Assembly (NCBI RefSeq): GCF_020283565.1
Contig: NC_060059.1
Span: 45,962,572 to 46,026,571, forward strand
From: Trifolium pratense
Taxonomy: Eukaryota > Streptophyta > Magnoliopsida > Fabales > Fabaceae
Length of the DNA: 64,000 bases
Direction: 5' to 3'
A model generated the notes under the pieces. The model was not told the DNA's origin and searched no databases. It worked only from the letters and a program-made list of their open reading frames with translations. The translations under genes were made by a program, and so were the position numbers. The stretch's first letter is position 1. Each line of letters opens with the position of its first letter. This document shows positions 22,601 to 33,579 of the stretch, one piece after another.

Positions 22601-24582
22601 TAGAAGACGAATTTAAACGAAAAGATGATAAGTCAACAGTCGAGGGAGACATTGAGGCTGCAGTATCTGGAACTCTCAACTCATCCAAAATATAAAGTCC
22701 CCCTTGTCTACGGCCTGTCCCAATCTTCCTCCCGGATTGTTGATCCTGCACATAACAAGAAGTGGAAGAAAATACAACTGAATAACCAGAATCACATGAT
22801 TGACTAACAGAAACAAGACTCAAAGTGAGGTTAGGAATATAATATACATTAGATAAAGACAAGTTAGTTGTGGAGACAGACCCAATGCCTGCTAGTGGCA
22901 TAGGAGTGCCATCAGCAGTCAAGACCGACATACATGATTTAGGATTTAAGGACACAAATGACTTATGATCATAGGACATATGATGTGATGCACCGGAATC
23001 AAAAATCCATATGGAAGAAGATATACCTGATAAGCTAGAGGGATTCAAACCTTTGATAGAGGAGGCAGACATAGCATGTGGCTGAGTTGCGAGAAACTTT
23101 TGAAACTGCTCAGCAAGATCAAATACATGTGAATTAGTCTCAGATGGGTATGCAGAACCAATACCAGAACCAACGGACGGAGGAGCAACAATAGAAGAAG
23201 TAGCAGCAGCAACATTAGATGAGGGAGGCTTAAAATTTTTTCTTCCTGCTTTCATCAATTGCGGACAATTTGATTTCCAATGCCCTTTTTGCTTGCAAAA
23301 AGCACATTCATCAATACCAACACCAACCCTCCCTTGAGGTTTTCCTTTGTTAAAAGGAGCAGCAAAGACGGATGGAGGAGATGTATAAGTTTCTTTATCC
23401 AAATGCGAAAGAGAGTGAGACTTGAGTCTAATTTCTTCTGCCAACAGTTCATTAACAACCGAGTCAACATTAGGAAGAGGAGTACGATGTAGAATACTCC
23501 CACGCAAGACCTCAAATTCGTCATGAAGAGCCATCAAAAATTGAACTAATCGTTGCTCTTCTCTATGGTCAAGGTATGCTTTGACACCTTTTAATTCAGC
23601 GGGTTCCATGAGAGCCAATTGGTCCCACAAATTTGTCATAGTCGAATAAAATTCTTGAATGCTCATATTATTTTGCTTAAGAGCTCTAATGTCACTTTCC
23701 AACTGATAACGTTTAGCAAAATTAGACTGCTTATACAACCGTTCCAAATGGTCTCAAACCTCTTTAGCAGTATCGTATTTTGCTAATTGCATACCTATTG
23801 ACTGAGAAACAGAATTATTGATCCAAGTAATGATTTTCGAATTACTAACCTCCCATGTATCTAACTCTTTTGCATACTTTGCTTCATCTTTTTTATCAGT
23901 GGGCTTAATAGAGGTTCCATCAACATAACTTCACACCCTTTTTCCTTTCAAAAAATTTCTCATTACATAACTCCAATAAGGATAATTTGGTCCTTTCAAT
24001 TGGACACTAATAGATTGAAGAGAATCATCTTTATCACTAGCCATTGCAATAAACTATGAAAGAACCAAAGGGAATCAACAATAAAAAAACTATTGCCAAA
24101 GAGAAGTGCACTCACAAAGATTTCCAAGTCTTCCACGTAACAAATTGCACACTAACAGAGAGAACAAAGTGTTCCAAAATACACTCTTAATACTAAATCA
24201 AAAACAAAGTGCCAACACTTAATTGTAAACAAACTAACATAGAGAACAAATCAAACCCACCAAACCCACCGAACGCGTAACAAACAACTTTCAATTGAGA
24301 AACATCAATCCAAAAAAAGAAGAAATCCAGGTAGAGAACAAATCAAACCTTATTGCAGAGATTGATTATCAAACTTCTAAGTTCTAATAGAATCAACCAA
24401 GCTCTTTGATACCATGTTAACTAACATTGAGGATTCATAGAGAGAAAACATAAAGTGGCTAGGATTTTCATTAGGAATAATCAAAAGTAATAGAGTACAA
24501 AATAATAGAATGATATAAATACTAGAGTATAAAAGACTAAACTATCCTTAATATAATATATTATTTATATATTATGTAACAA
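19699..24582 (-). mobile_element. Ty1/copia retrotransposon with 167-bp LTRs
   Basis: LTRs at 19699-19865 and 24416-24582 both start TGTTAACTAACATTGAGG and end TATGTAACA. Flanking duplications ATACG (19694-19698 and 24583-24587) are perfect. Four substitutions separate the LTRs by eye (2.4 percent), on the order of one million years if a typical plant LTR rate applies. Primer-binding site TGGTATCAAAGAGC (initiator Met tRNA type) is at 24402-24415 on the minus strand; the polypurine tract GAGTTTGAGGGGGGA is at 19866-19880. The short LTRs suggest the Ale or Ivana group, not resolved here. Confidence 0.92.
19879..24044 (-). pseudogene. Copia gag-pol polyprotein, nearly intact but broken
   Basis: It starts at the ATG at 24044. 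Domains in order: gag with CCHC knuckle (CAFCKQKGHWKSNC, near 23.3 kb); aspartic protease (IFDSGASHHM); GAG-pre-integrase and integrase (HSRLGHVSASRL, CCGCKLAK, then DQGGEYTS and an E-containing PQQNGVAERKHR); reverse transcriptase (VKNAFLNGDL and YVDDMIITG, near 20.8 kb); RNase H (SDADWAGDPTDRKS, RSSTEAEY). Disruptions: two TGG-to-TGA stops in gag (about 23.93 and 23.75 kb) and one frameshift near 21.84 kb between integrase and reverse transcriptase. One usually conserved Trp in the RT (PRAWFEKF in relatives) reads Cys here. All core motifs survive, so inactivation is recent, in line with the LTR divergence. Confidence 0.92.
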
Positions 24583-24587
24583 TACGG

Positions 24588-25336
24588 AACCCCAATCTAT
24601 AATTATTGGATGCACATAGAAGTAAAATACTAACGAATCCTCTTTATGATGCTTTTGAAAACTTCGAAGAGAATTGCGCAATCTCTTCAAGTCTATCATT
24701 CAATAGCATTTTATAGAAAAATATTTCTTTCACTTGCTCTCATGCACTAGAAATCAAAGAATGATAGTTTAGAGTATGAAAATGAGAGAGGAAATGGTGA
24801 TTATATTAATTAAATTTTGTGTCTTTTTCGAGTGTGTATGTTGTGCTATTTATAGAGCAAAAGACATCACTTCATATATTAAAAATAAGCTTTCATCATG
24901 GATATATCCATATATGTAGTTGTGTTTATTCACTTACAACCATGTTATATTCATGAAACAGCACATTTTAATCAAATCCATGAAGTGATTGATATATCCA
25001 TTGGAACCCAAAAACATGAGATAAACAACATCTAATATATGCTCGATCTCGGGTCATCCAATGTGTATTATATGATTCCACTATTTTGGAAATTACTCAT
25101 ACTAGCATGCCTAATTAGTAGTATTTCATTAACATGCCTAATTTTAGTAAAATCAGAAGCAAGAGAACATCAAAATTATGAGCAGCTGCACATTGAATGT
25201 AGTTTCTAGAGATCAAGAGGTACATAGATAACAGAGATAATATGATACAAATTTTTTATGATGACATGAAAAAAAACCTTAGGCTAGTAACTTCAATAGC
25301 ATGACAAGAGTTGGAATTACACTTAAATTGGTCTCA
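24588..25336. other. Intergenic DNA and psaE 3' flank
   Basis: AT-rich, without a supported ORF. The right end is the 3'UTR of the minus-strand psaE gene. The pre-insertion locus is continuous with the sequence left of 19699. Confidence 0.5.
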
Positions 25337-26438
25337 TTAAACTTCTTCAATCTCATCCAAAGCATAGTTATTTGTCGATACGTTTGCATAGTTGACTTTG
25401 TTGAATCGAACCACAACAGGGTAGCGAGTCTTGGGGTCCTGCACAACAAAGACAAATCAATGAAACAAGAGCTTAGTTACCAACGGATTATGGGAGAAAA
25501 TTGAAAGGGTTTGCTCGAAAATGAGTTTGAGGACACTAACTTGATCAACAGCAACAACAGAACCAGTTCCTTTGTACCAGTAGGACTCCTTCCTAAGAAT
25601 CTTCACCTGTTGAGTGAAAGGAAAAATCATAAGCTAAACTTGTTGCTAGAGAGCTAGTTCAATACAATATTCACCGTGTAGACTAATAATCATAAAGCTA
25701 AAATCATAGTTAGTTTAAATTATTAGACTAATCATCAATTCGACTGACTATAGTTAGTTGAAACTAAATTTTGCTATAGTTAGTCTACATAGTCGAATCG
25801 ATGATTAGTCTATCATTTATGAATCTACAAAGCTCAGATAAACAATAAGTCAATTCAAATCAAACCAATGTATAATTGTAGCAAGAAACTACCTTGTTAC
25901 ACATCTTATGACCATAGGTGCAATTTAGAAGTTAACAATTGACAAATGAAATAAGTGGGATCCTACCTAGTATATTCTTCACTTCTTCATTCATGTTGAT
26001 GTGATTAATGTGATTCAAATTTCAACAATTAATTAGACTTATATCCTAATAATATTTTATAACAAATTTTTAAATATTTTAATTCGATATTGTCTACCTT
26101 AATATGATGATAACCGACTATGAATCTATGCTATAACTAGTTTCTAAGGTTGAGAAACTGACCTTAGCACCTCTCTTGGGGCCAATTGGTGGTGGTTTGG
26201 GTTTAGGAGCGGCATCACCGGCCGGAGGAGCAGCAGCAGTGGCGGGTGCACCGGCGGCAGGCTCCTCGGATGCTCTGACAACAAGTCTAGAAGAAGAAGA
26301 ACCAATATTGTTGGATTTTATAGGGAACATCAACATGGCACTCCTGGAAGATGTTGCTGATGATGAGGTTGTGGTGGCAGCAACATTAAGTGACAACATA
26401 AATCCACAAGCTGCTGATGCCATGCTGCTGGTAGCCAT
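25337..26438 (-). CDS. psaE: Photosystem I reaction centre subunit IV (PsaE), nuclear gene
   Basis: A stromal subunit of photosystem I that helps dock ferredoxin and takes part in cyclic electron flow. Three exons on the minus strand: 26163-26438, 25541-25606 and 25337-25438, with GT-AG introns of 556 and 102 bp, together 147 codons plus TAA. Residues 1 to about 56 form a chloroplast transit peptide rich in Ser, Ala and Thr, with a likely cut near RLVVRA. A flexible Ala/Pro-rich segment follows, then [13 protein letters not shown], then the SH3-like core: [16 protein letters not shown] in exon 2 and [18 protein letters not shown] plus NNYALDE in exon 3. Length and exon phases fit a functional gene, and no stop or frameshift was seen. 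The longer ORF upstream of the chosen ATG is 5'[11 protein letters not shown] is the usual kind of start. Other copies may exist elsewhere in the genome. Confidence 0.95.
25607..26162 (-). other. psaE intron 1 with a hairpin-forming inverted repeat
   Basis: A GT-AG intron of 556 bp. Inside, 25723-25765 and about 25776-25816 form an imperfect inverted repeat (GACTAATCATC…GATGATTAGTC outermost; ACTATAGTTAG / CTATAGTTAGT inner). This may be a small MITE remnant. Confidence 0.6.
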
Positions 26439-26748
26439 AACTATTGTTGTGTGTGTGTGTGTTTTAGTAATCTTAAAAGTTGAAAAAAAGGACAAGATTA
26501 GATTGAAATCTGAGAGGGTTTGAGTGAGTGAAGTGTGTTAGTTTGGTTGTTTATTTTGGAGGAGAATTATCTCATCCTCAGAAACTTTAGTGTCAATCGT
26601 TTCCTCAAATAGAGTGATGACACTTGTGCACCATATCCCGTTCCTTTGGATAATGTTGTCACTACTCACAACTCATTCGTTTTACTATACTCACAAAAAA
26701 TCACCCAGTCAACTTAGTGGACTCACTCGGTGGCTGGCTATTCATTCA
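26439..26748 (-). promoter_or_regulatory. psaE: psaE 5'UTR and proximal promoter
   Basis: Read on the minus strand, the 100 bases before the ATG are pyrimidine-rich with a CA repeat just upstream of the start. No convincing TATA box is seen, which is common in nuclear photosystem I genes. GAGATAATTCTC (about 26563-26574) resembles a GATA/I-box light-response motif. Only about 310 bp separate the ATG from the Mutator-like insertion. Confidence 0.45.
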
Positions 26749-26757
26749 GCAAGGTTA

Positions 26758-28037
26758 GAGTAAACAGCCACTTTCGTCCCTGGAAGTGTCATTCGCTGTC
26801 AAATAAGTCCCTGAATCAATGAAAATTTTAAAAAACTCCCTAAATGTTAATTCTGTTAGTCAATTTAGTCCAAAACGTTAAACATATGTTAACTTATGAT
26901 GATGTGTCTTAGAACACCATGATGTGGCATGTTGACTGTATTATTTTAATAATTTGTTGAATTTTTATGTCCACTTGTCTTTTATTCTATTTAAGATTAA
27001 TTTTTAAAAAATAATAATACAAAATAAGTTAAAAGAAATTCATACCAACTATCTACCTTCAAACCTGGAAAATTCATCGATCCAAATCTGGGAAACATAA
27101 ATCTCCTAATTTGTAAATGAAATTGACACAAAATACTAGAAAAATCATCACAATAACAACAGCAATTCGGTTGAACATACATGAAGCAATATGGTGGGGG
27201 ACATATTGTAGCAATTTAGCAATAACCCATCACCCGTGGTTGGTTCTTCACAGTTCTAGTTTTCTGGGTTGGGTTATTTTTCTTTTAAAACTGGTAGGAT
27301 TAGTATTTTGAATGATTATGTTAAGAGCAAGCAACTGGAGGATGTGGTTGTTGTTTCTAGTAGCAGTTGGGTTTAGAAAATGGGTTCATTTCATGTGCAA
27401 GTTTGATTTAATTGTTTTTTGTTTTGATTTTTTTTAAGTTCCAATTTATAGCCTTTGTTGATGAATCTATGTGACGTCACCAAGAAAAAAAATGAGTTTT
27501 AGATTGTTTTGTTTTGCAGAAAAATTGGTTTGGAAAATATTATGTGTAAGTAAGTAAGAAGATATATTTTGTTCAAGATTATAGGTTGAATGTGGTACTT
27601 GAATAATTTGTTATATTCATTTCATAGAAATCGGGATTATGTTTTTTTTTTTTTCCAAGAATGTTTTTTAAGAAAATGGAAGATGGGTTTGACACTTCAC
27701 TGATGTTTGATGGAGATTTGTTAAGGAGAGATGAGGAAGAAGATGAAGATTTGTGTTTGTTCATTTTTAGTGTATTTGTTTTTATTTAGAAAATTTTGAT
27801 TTTCACTTTCAATTTGATCCTTGCATAGGTGGCTGTGAATTTGAATAGAAAATTGCAATATATTGGTCTAATATGTCAAAATTTTGGACAGATCATCAAA
27901 AACTAACAGAAAAATAATGTTAGGGACTGTTTTGACTAACGGAGGTTCGAATTAGGGACTTTTAAATATTTTTTGTTGATTCGAGGACTATTATGACAGC
28001 GAGTGACACTTTCAGGGACGAAAGTGACTGTTTACTC
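26758..28037. mobile_element. Non-autonomous Mutator-like element (1280 bp)
   Basis: Terminal inverted repeats of at least 110 bp begin GAGTAAACAGCCACTTTCGT on the left and the near-identical GAGTAAACAGTCACTTTCGT in reverse on the right. They are flanked by 9-bp direct repeats GCAAGGTTA (26749-26757) and GCAAGATTA (28038-28046), one mismatch. Long inverted repeats plus a 9-bp duplication point to Mutator. No transposase ORF is inside. It sits about 320 bp upstream of the psaE start codon. Confidence 0.85.
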
Positions 28038-28046
28038 GCAAGATTA

Positions 28047-28380
28047 CTTTCCAAACACATTTGATTTAGGCATGTGGGTGGGCTGGCTGGCTATCCATTT
28101 TCTTTTTCTTAATAAATAATTTTTTTTAAGAGCGAATATATTATTAACCAAATCTCTGCACAGGACGAACAAAGATCGGTAAAAAAGTAACTACATAACA
28201 GGGCGTCTTATATATGCGGAATGCTAAAAATAAACACCAAAACAAACACCACATAATAAAGGACCACCTCCTAAACCCAAAATCAGAAAGACACCCCTCA
28301 GATTTCAGGCCACCAAAGACACCAACTCAACCCCAAAGTTGCCACTAGATTGACACTAACTCCCGATCTCGAATCAAAAG
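28047..28380. other. Retroelement-like fragment, left part
   Basis: A T run (about 28122-28129) followed by GAGCGAATATATTATTAACC resembles a reversed LINE 3' end. It continues beyond the solo LTR at 30921-31090, which ends in another T run. No coding sequence is readable. The LINE assignment is tentative. Confidence 0.3.
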
Positions 28381-30920
28381 TTGAAGTGGAAAAAATAGTC
28401 ACAAGAAAGGGGGGTTTGAATTGTGACCCTTTTAAAAATTAATCATGCAATCTACTAAATTGATCTCAAGTGTATACTTGGATAAATGTTAGTGAATTAA
28501 AAATCAGATTGTTCTAAGAACAATCTCAGCTGCGTGAGAATTTCAAAGCAACCGTAAATGAAGTGTTTCGTGTGATGCGTATTTACAGAAAATAAAGAGT
28601 TAAAGGTTAGAGAGATTCACACACAAAGATTATACTGGTTCACCCAAATCTTGGGCTAGTCCAGTCCCCACGCCTGTGAGTTTTCACTATGATCTTGAGA
28701 TACTACCGATCTCAAATACAAATCTTCTTTGATCTAAACCAAGATCAAAAACTTCTAAGCCCTACAAGCTTGATCTACCTCAGCCTTACAGAGGTGTCAC
28801 TCAATCAATAGTTACGTATTGACTTGAGTCATCTTCTTTTACAAAGGGAATTGTTCTGGATCTAAGCTTATACACAAACTCAAAACTAGTTTGAGAAGCT
28901 TATACAAAATACACTCAATACACTCAGTAATATTGTGATCCAATATGTTGATAGAGAGCTGGAGTGTGAGTGGTAAAATTGAGAGACAAAGATACAACCA
29001 CTTAAAAGTGGGTTATGTTGAAAAGTGGTCTCTTGAGAAATTTGCTTGTAGAAACTCAAAGGTTGTTTGAGAAGCAAATAGAAACACTCAATAAACTCAG
29101 AAGTATGATGTGAATGAAGAGCCTGAGTTTGAGTGATGAAAGAAGAGCTTTAGGACTTGTAGACAAAAACAAGTAATTGATGATTTGTAGCTTGAACTCT
29201 TACTCTTTCTCTTGGATTTGCTTGCCTTTTATAGATGCAACCTTATGTGTGAGTCTTGGCCTTCAAGTATATCAGTTAGAGAGAAAATTATAGCTGTTAC
29301 TCAGTGCCAAAGATGCTTTAGACAGCTGCTGCAAAATTGCCAGATTCTCTGCTCATTCTTGAAACAGTCTTGAACTGAATTTTGCTTTGATCCACAAGAG
29401 CCAAAGAAGTGTGAGCTGTTGGCAAGTACAAATGAGTTGTTTCCTGCATCCTTCCAATGTCAGAGGTCAGATATAGCCGTTTGGAACCTCAGTAAAAGGA
29501 CTCATGACAGTTGGAGGTGGTTTTGCAAAACAGTGTGCAGGAACGTTCTTGAATCAGTCTTGAACCAGTCTTGACTATATCAGCAAGTGTGATGAAGCTT
29601 CATCTCTATTTCCTTTGTGATGTGCAACTGTTCAGTAGGCTTAAGGACACTTCAGAAATAGGTTTAGCTTGGGAATAAACCAGCTGGAAAAGTATCAAAG
29701 CATGTAGGACAAAAGTGTACTTGTTATGACACTTGCATTGAAGAATGTTTCTTCTCAAGTACAATACAACTCATAGTTCAAAGAGTGTTGTTGCAATCTG
29801 ATTGGCCTATGATATATGATCAGATATTTCAATTGGTTGATCAATACCATAAAAGATCATGAAAGATCAAACTCATAATCCTTTGCATGAATTATGACTA
29901 GGAAATCATATACTTAAAATTCCACCAAATGTTGTTGATCCCAAAAGAGATTATCTTCTGTAGAGATTTGATCCATATTTCCTTTGTAAAGTGCTTATTT
30001 GTTTTGTCCAAAGTTGACTTATAAAATCAGAAAGCACTTAATCCAAAATGTGCTTATATTCAAAAGTGCAGTCTGTCTGTTAAGAATGTTCTCAGATCAT
30101 TCTTGAAACAGTATCTCAAGATTTTCTTAAAGAGAGATCTTCATGTTGCTGCAAAACTTTCCACAATTCCTCTTGATGTTTTGCACACATTGTTGCTTGT
30201 TCATTGAGTACTTTGAGATGCTTTTAGTGGAGGCGTGGGAGTACTCATCATGAGGATTATCATTTTCTAGCTTAGACAATGATTGAAACTTTTATGCCTT
30301 GTGGTGCATAAGCTCCTTTATAAATTCATGGAAAATCATTCTTAGATCATTCTTGTCTTGAGAAGCTAAGATGAAACTTTGAGTAGGTTTTGAAGATCTT
30401 CAACATATGCATAATTTCCATTGATGCTAATTGTAGTAGTAAATCCTCAAAGCATGTAACAAAACTCAATGTGAGCTTTGACATGATAACATCAAATATG
30501 TTCTTTTGTAGCTCGTGATGCAAGTATTTCCATCAACTATGATCTTCATATTCTTCCTTGAATCTTTAATACTCATTGTGAACCTTGTGGTGATGAGAAA
30601 GACTATTAACCATGAAACTTGCTTTCTTGTTTGAATCTTCAAATGAAACCTCTTATGATTCAAACAACATCCTTTAAAAATCTTCATGAAGCTTGTGATG
30701 CTATTGTTATGATCATCTGATGCTACTCCGATTCTTTCATTGTTTGAGTATATAAAATGCACTTGTTGATGTGAGTGGCTTCTAGCTTGTCCACTTTTGT
30801 CATTACCTATCTTTCAACAAAAACTCAAATGCAAACATCAATAGATCACCATTCATAAAACTTAACATTTATTCCATAAGGTTTGTTGTCATTAAAACAC
30901 TAAAATGGATTTTGCCTCAA
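28381..30920 (-). mobile_element. Probable solo LTR of a copia (SIRE/Tork-type) element
   Basis: A 2540-bp block without ORFs, starting TTGAAGTGG and ending GCCTCAA (short inverted ends). Flanks are AAAAG at 28376-28380 and 30922-30926, with one extra A. On the minus strand a TATAAAAGG box (about 29228-29236) and a region with GAACCAGTATAATC resemble the LTR of the element at 32426, as do the ends (GACAACAAACC; GTCACAATTCAAACCCCCC). Boundaries are approximate and the extra A leaves doubt. Confidence 0.5.
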
Positions 30921-31090
30921 AAAAAGTGATCGGCCCATCAGAATCCAAAAAATAGCTCCTTCAGGCTAAAAGCTGATGAGACGACGGTAGAAAGAGAACC
31001 TATGCAGACAAGTCCCAACTCGAAGACACCCTACATTCCAGACGACGACAGAGCCAACACACATTATTGTTTTTTTTTTTTTTTGACAAA

Positions 31091-32425
31091 CCACGTTATT
31101 GGTTTTAAATTCTTAAAACTTGAGTATTTGTATAAATGGAGAGAATTTTCATTCATGTAAATATCCACTAACCAAGTCATTGAGCTCAAATAGTTAATAA
31201 ATTTTCATGGGACGATTTGTTCGTGAAAACCTAAGTTCTATTTCTCATGGAAACAATTCTTGACCAAATTTTATTTACCTTAAAAATGTGGATATCCGCT
31301 CGAGTTAAGAAGTCTGACTTTCATGGAAAAAAATTGAATTGAGTGAGTTTGTGTTTAACTTCTCTCAGATTTTACCAGACTGGAGCAAGATGAATAATGA
31401 AAATACTGATATACCCACTTTGAACTCTTCCTAAAACTTGCTATGGTTGTATCAAAATCTTTTTTTTTCCTTTAACTAAGTAAACTTTAAAACAAAAAAC
31501 TCTTCGCGAAAAAAATAAATTACATTCGTCTATTTTTTTTATGGCCTCAAACAAATCATTTTCTTTGTTTTTTGTTTTAAGAAAATATTTTTGTTTAGGA
31601 AAAAATATAAAATGTTTTTTTTACTCAATAAAAAATGTTGAAATAGACTTTTTACTCTCTTTTTCAATAATAAAAAAAAAAACAAAATACAATACAAGAA
31701 CCTGATTAGGTATGAGATTGAGATTATATTTTTTTTACCTCCGTCGAAGGATTGAGGCAAATACAAGGATACTCGAATCTCATCGGTTCGGCAATAGAGA
31801 AGGCAAACATTGTCTCATTCCCGTGTACAACATTTATTTTATTTGTGCACCATAGAACTGACATGAATGAAAGTTAAATAAAATTGACTTAAATGCAGTT
31901 TTACCGCTTATTTTGAATAAATCGGAATTTTACCCTCCCTATTTTATAATTTTTTGGATTTGCCCCCCCAAAAATTCTGCACAAAAATCTTCTTATGAGC
32001 CTCAACTTCAAAGCTTTGCACATAACTCAATTTTGATCAATTATTCACCAAAATGGTATCAAAATGACCGTAATCGAGTTATCTATCCACAAAATCAAAT
32101 CCCACTAAATTTAGAGTTACAGAGGGAGAGTATTTATCGATTTAGTGCAGACCTGTCCAATTACTAATTCTGCAGAAATATGCTTCTGACCTTCAAATTC
32201 AACATCGTCTACTGAACGCATCATAACTCCAAATTAGATGAAATTGAAATGCCAACAAGGTTAATTTCATTATCTTTCCAGACATGTAAATACTATTCAA
32301 AACGGAGCTACAGGGTGAATACATGACGAAAATATCAATAGTAGGTTCATACAATAATTAACTTGGACAAATCTTCACTAAAACGGTAATTAATCTCTCT
32401 GTAACTTCAAATTTAGTGGAATTTG
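31091..32425. other. AT-rich intergenic DNA with an inverted repeat pair
   Basis: No gene is seen. 32093-32130 (CCCACTAAATTTAGAGTTAC) and 32383-32420 (GTAACTTCAAATTTAGTGG) are inverted relative to each other, perhaps ends of an old DNA element into which the copia element at 32426 inserted. Confidence 0.4.
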
Positions 32426-33458
32426 TGTTGGAACAAAATTGATTTAAAATTGTTGCCCCCAAAATCCATTAAGGTTTTGATGATAACAAAGTATTAAATG
32501 TACAATTGGAGATACTAAAAATTTATTTTAAGTGTGCAGAACTATCATACAGGCAAGTTCTTAAGCAAGACCAGAAGTTGAGTTCTCAGAAGTTCTTGAT
32601 ATCTCAGAGGATATGAACTTCAGAAGTTATGTGTATTATCAGAGGTTGAAGACCTCAGAACTTGTTAACTCTGAAGCCAATCAAACTCTGATGATTATCT
32701 TGGATTGTGTGAAGATTCGAAATTGAGGGTCAACTCTTTTACCAATGAAGAAAAGGACCTTTCAACATTGATCAGAACAGCTTCTTACAATTTGCCTATC
32801 CATAAGGGAGAACGTGACTTGTCTGGTTTCTTAGCTGAATAAGGAAAGTCTTCTCTGCACCAGGTCAAAGTTACTGAAACTCTTACTCTGTTTTAGTAAC
32901 ATCCAAACTTCATCAAGACAGATACAAGAAGACAAAACTTTTCTTCATCAACGGTCATGTGCAATGACTCTATTCTTCAGTAATATAAATACTAGAAGAA
33001 GTGTATTGCAAAGCATCATCACACGCACGAACAAGCTTTCAATCTTACAATACAAGCTCTCAACCTTTGAACCAAGAAATTCATTTCTTATTCAAAATAC
33101 TTTGAAGTCTTTGTGTACTCATTGTATTTTATCTTTAAGGTTCTTTAAGAGTATTGTATTACAATCAACAAACTTTATTTACTTTCTTAAGTTTGAGAAG
33201 TCTCTTGTTGTGTGCTTGAGCATTGTAGTGAAGTCTCTTGCTGTGTGCTTGAGCAATTGTAATCTTGTGTGATTATAGTGAAATCCCTTGGAAGTGCAAG
33301 GAGACTGGACTACTCTCGTTTTGTGAGAGGAACCAGTATAAATCTGTTGTGTGCTTTCTCTCCCTCTGATCTCTATTATTGTGTTCGCTTATTTATCCGC
33401 TGCTATCTTAGTTAAGTTGAGAACTTGAAAAAGTTTTAACTTATCTAAAACACAATTC

Positions 33459-33489
<31 letters not shown>

Positions 33490-33511
33490 TTCTTGTGTTT
33501 TCACACCTTCA
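32426..33511 (+). repeat. 5' LTR of the truncated SIRE-type element
   Basis: Starts TGTTGGAACA (or TGTTGCCCCC 25 bp later), ends CACCTTCA before the primer-binding site; about 1.1 kb, the usual SIRE LTR length. It contains GTTTTGATGATAACAAAG near the start. A run of 29 C sits at 33461-33489. Confidence 0.6.
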
Positions 33512-33579
33512 ATTAGTATCTGGAGCTCTGGTCTGTTACTTTCACTTAACAATGACACAGTAAAGATCGTGAAAACATC

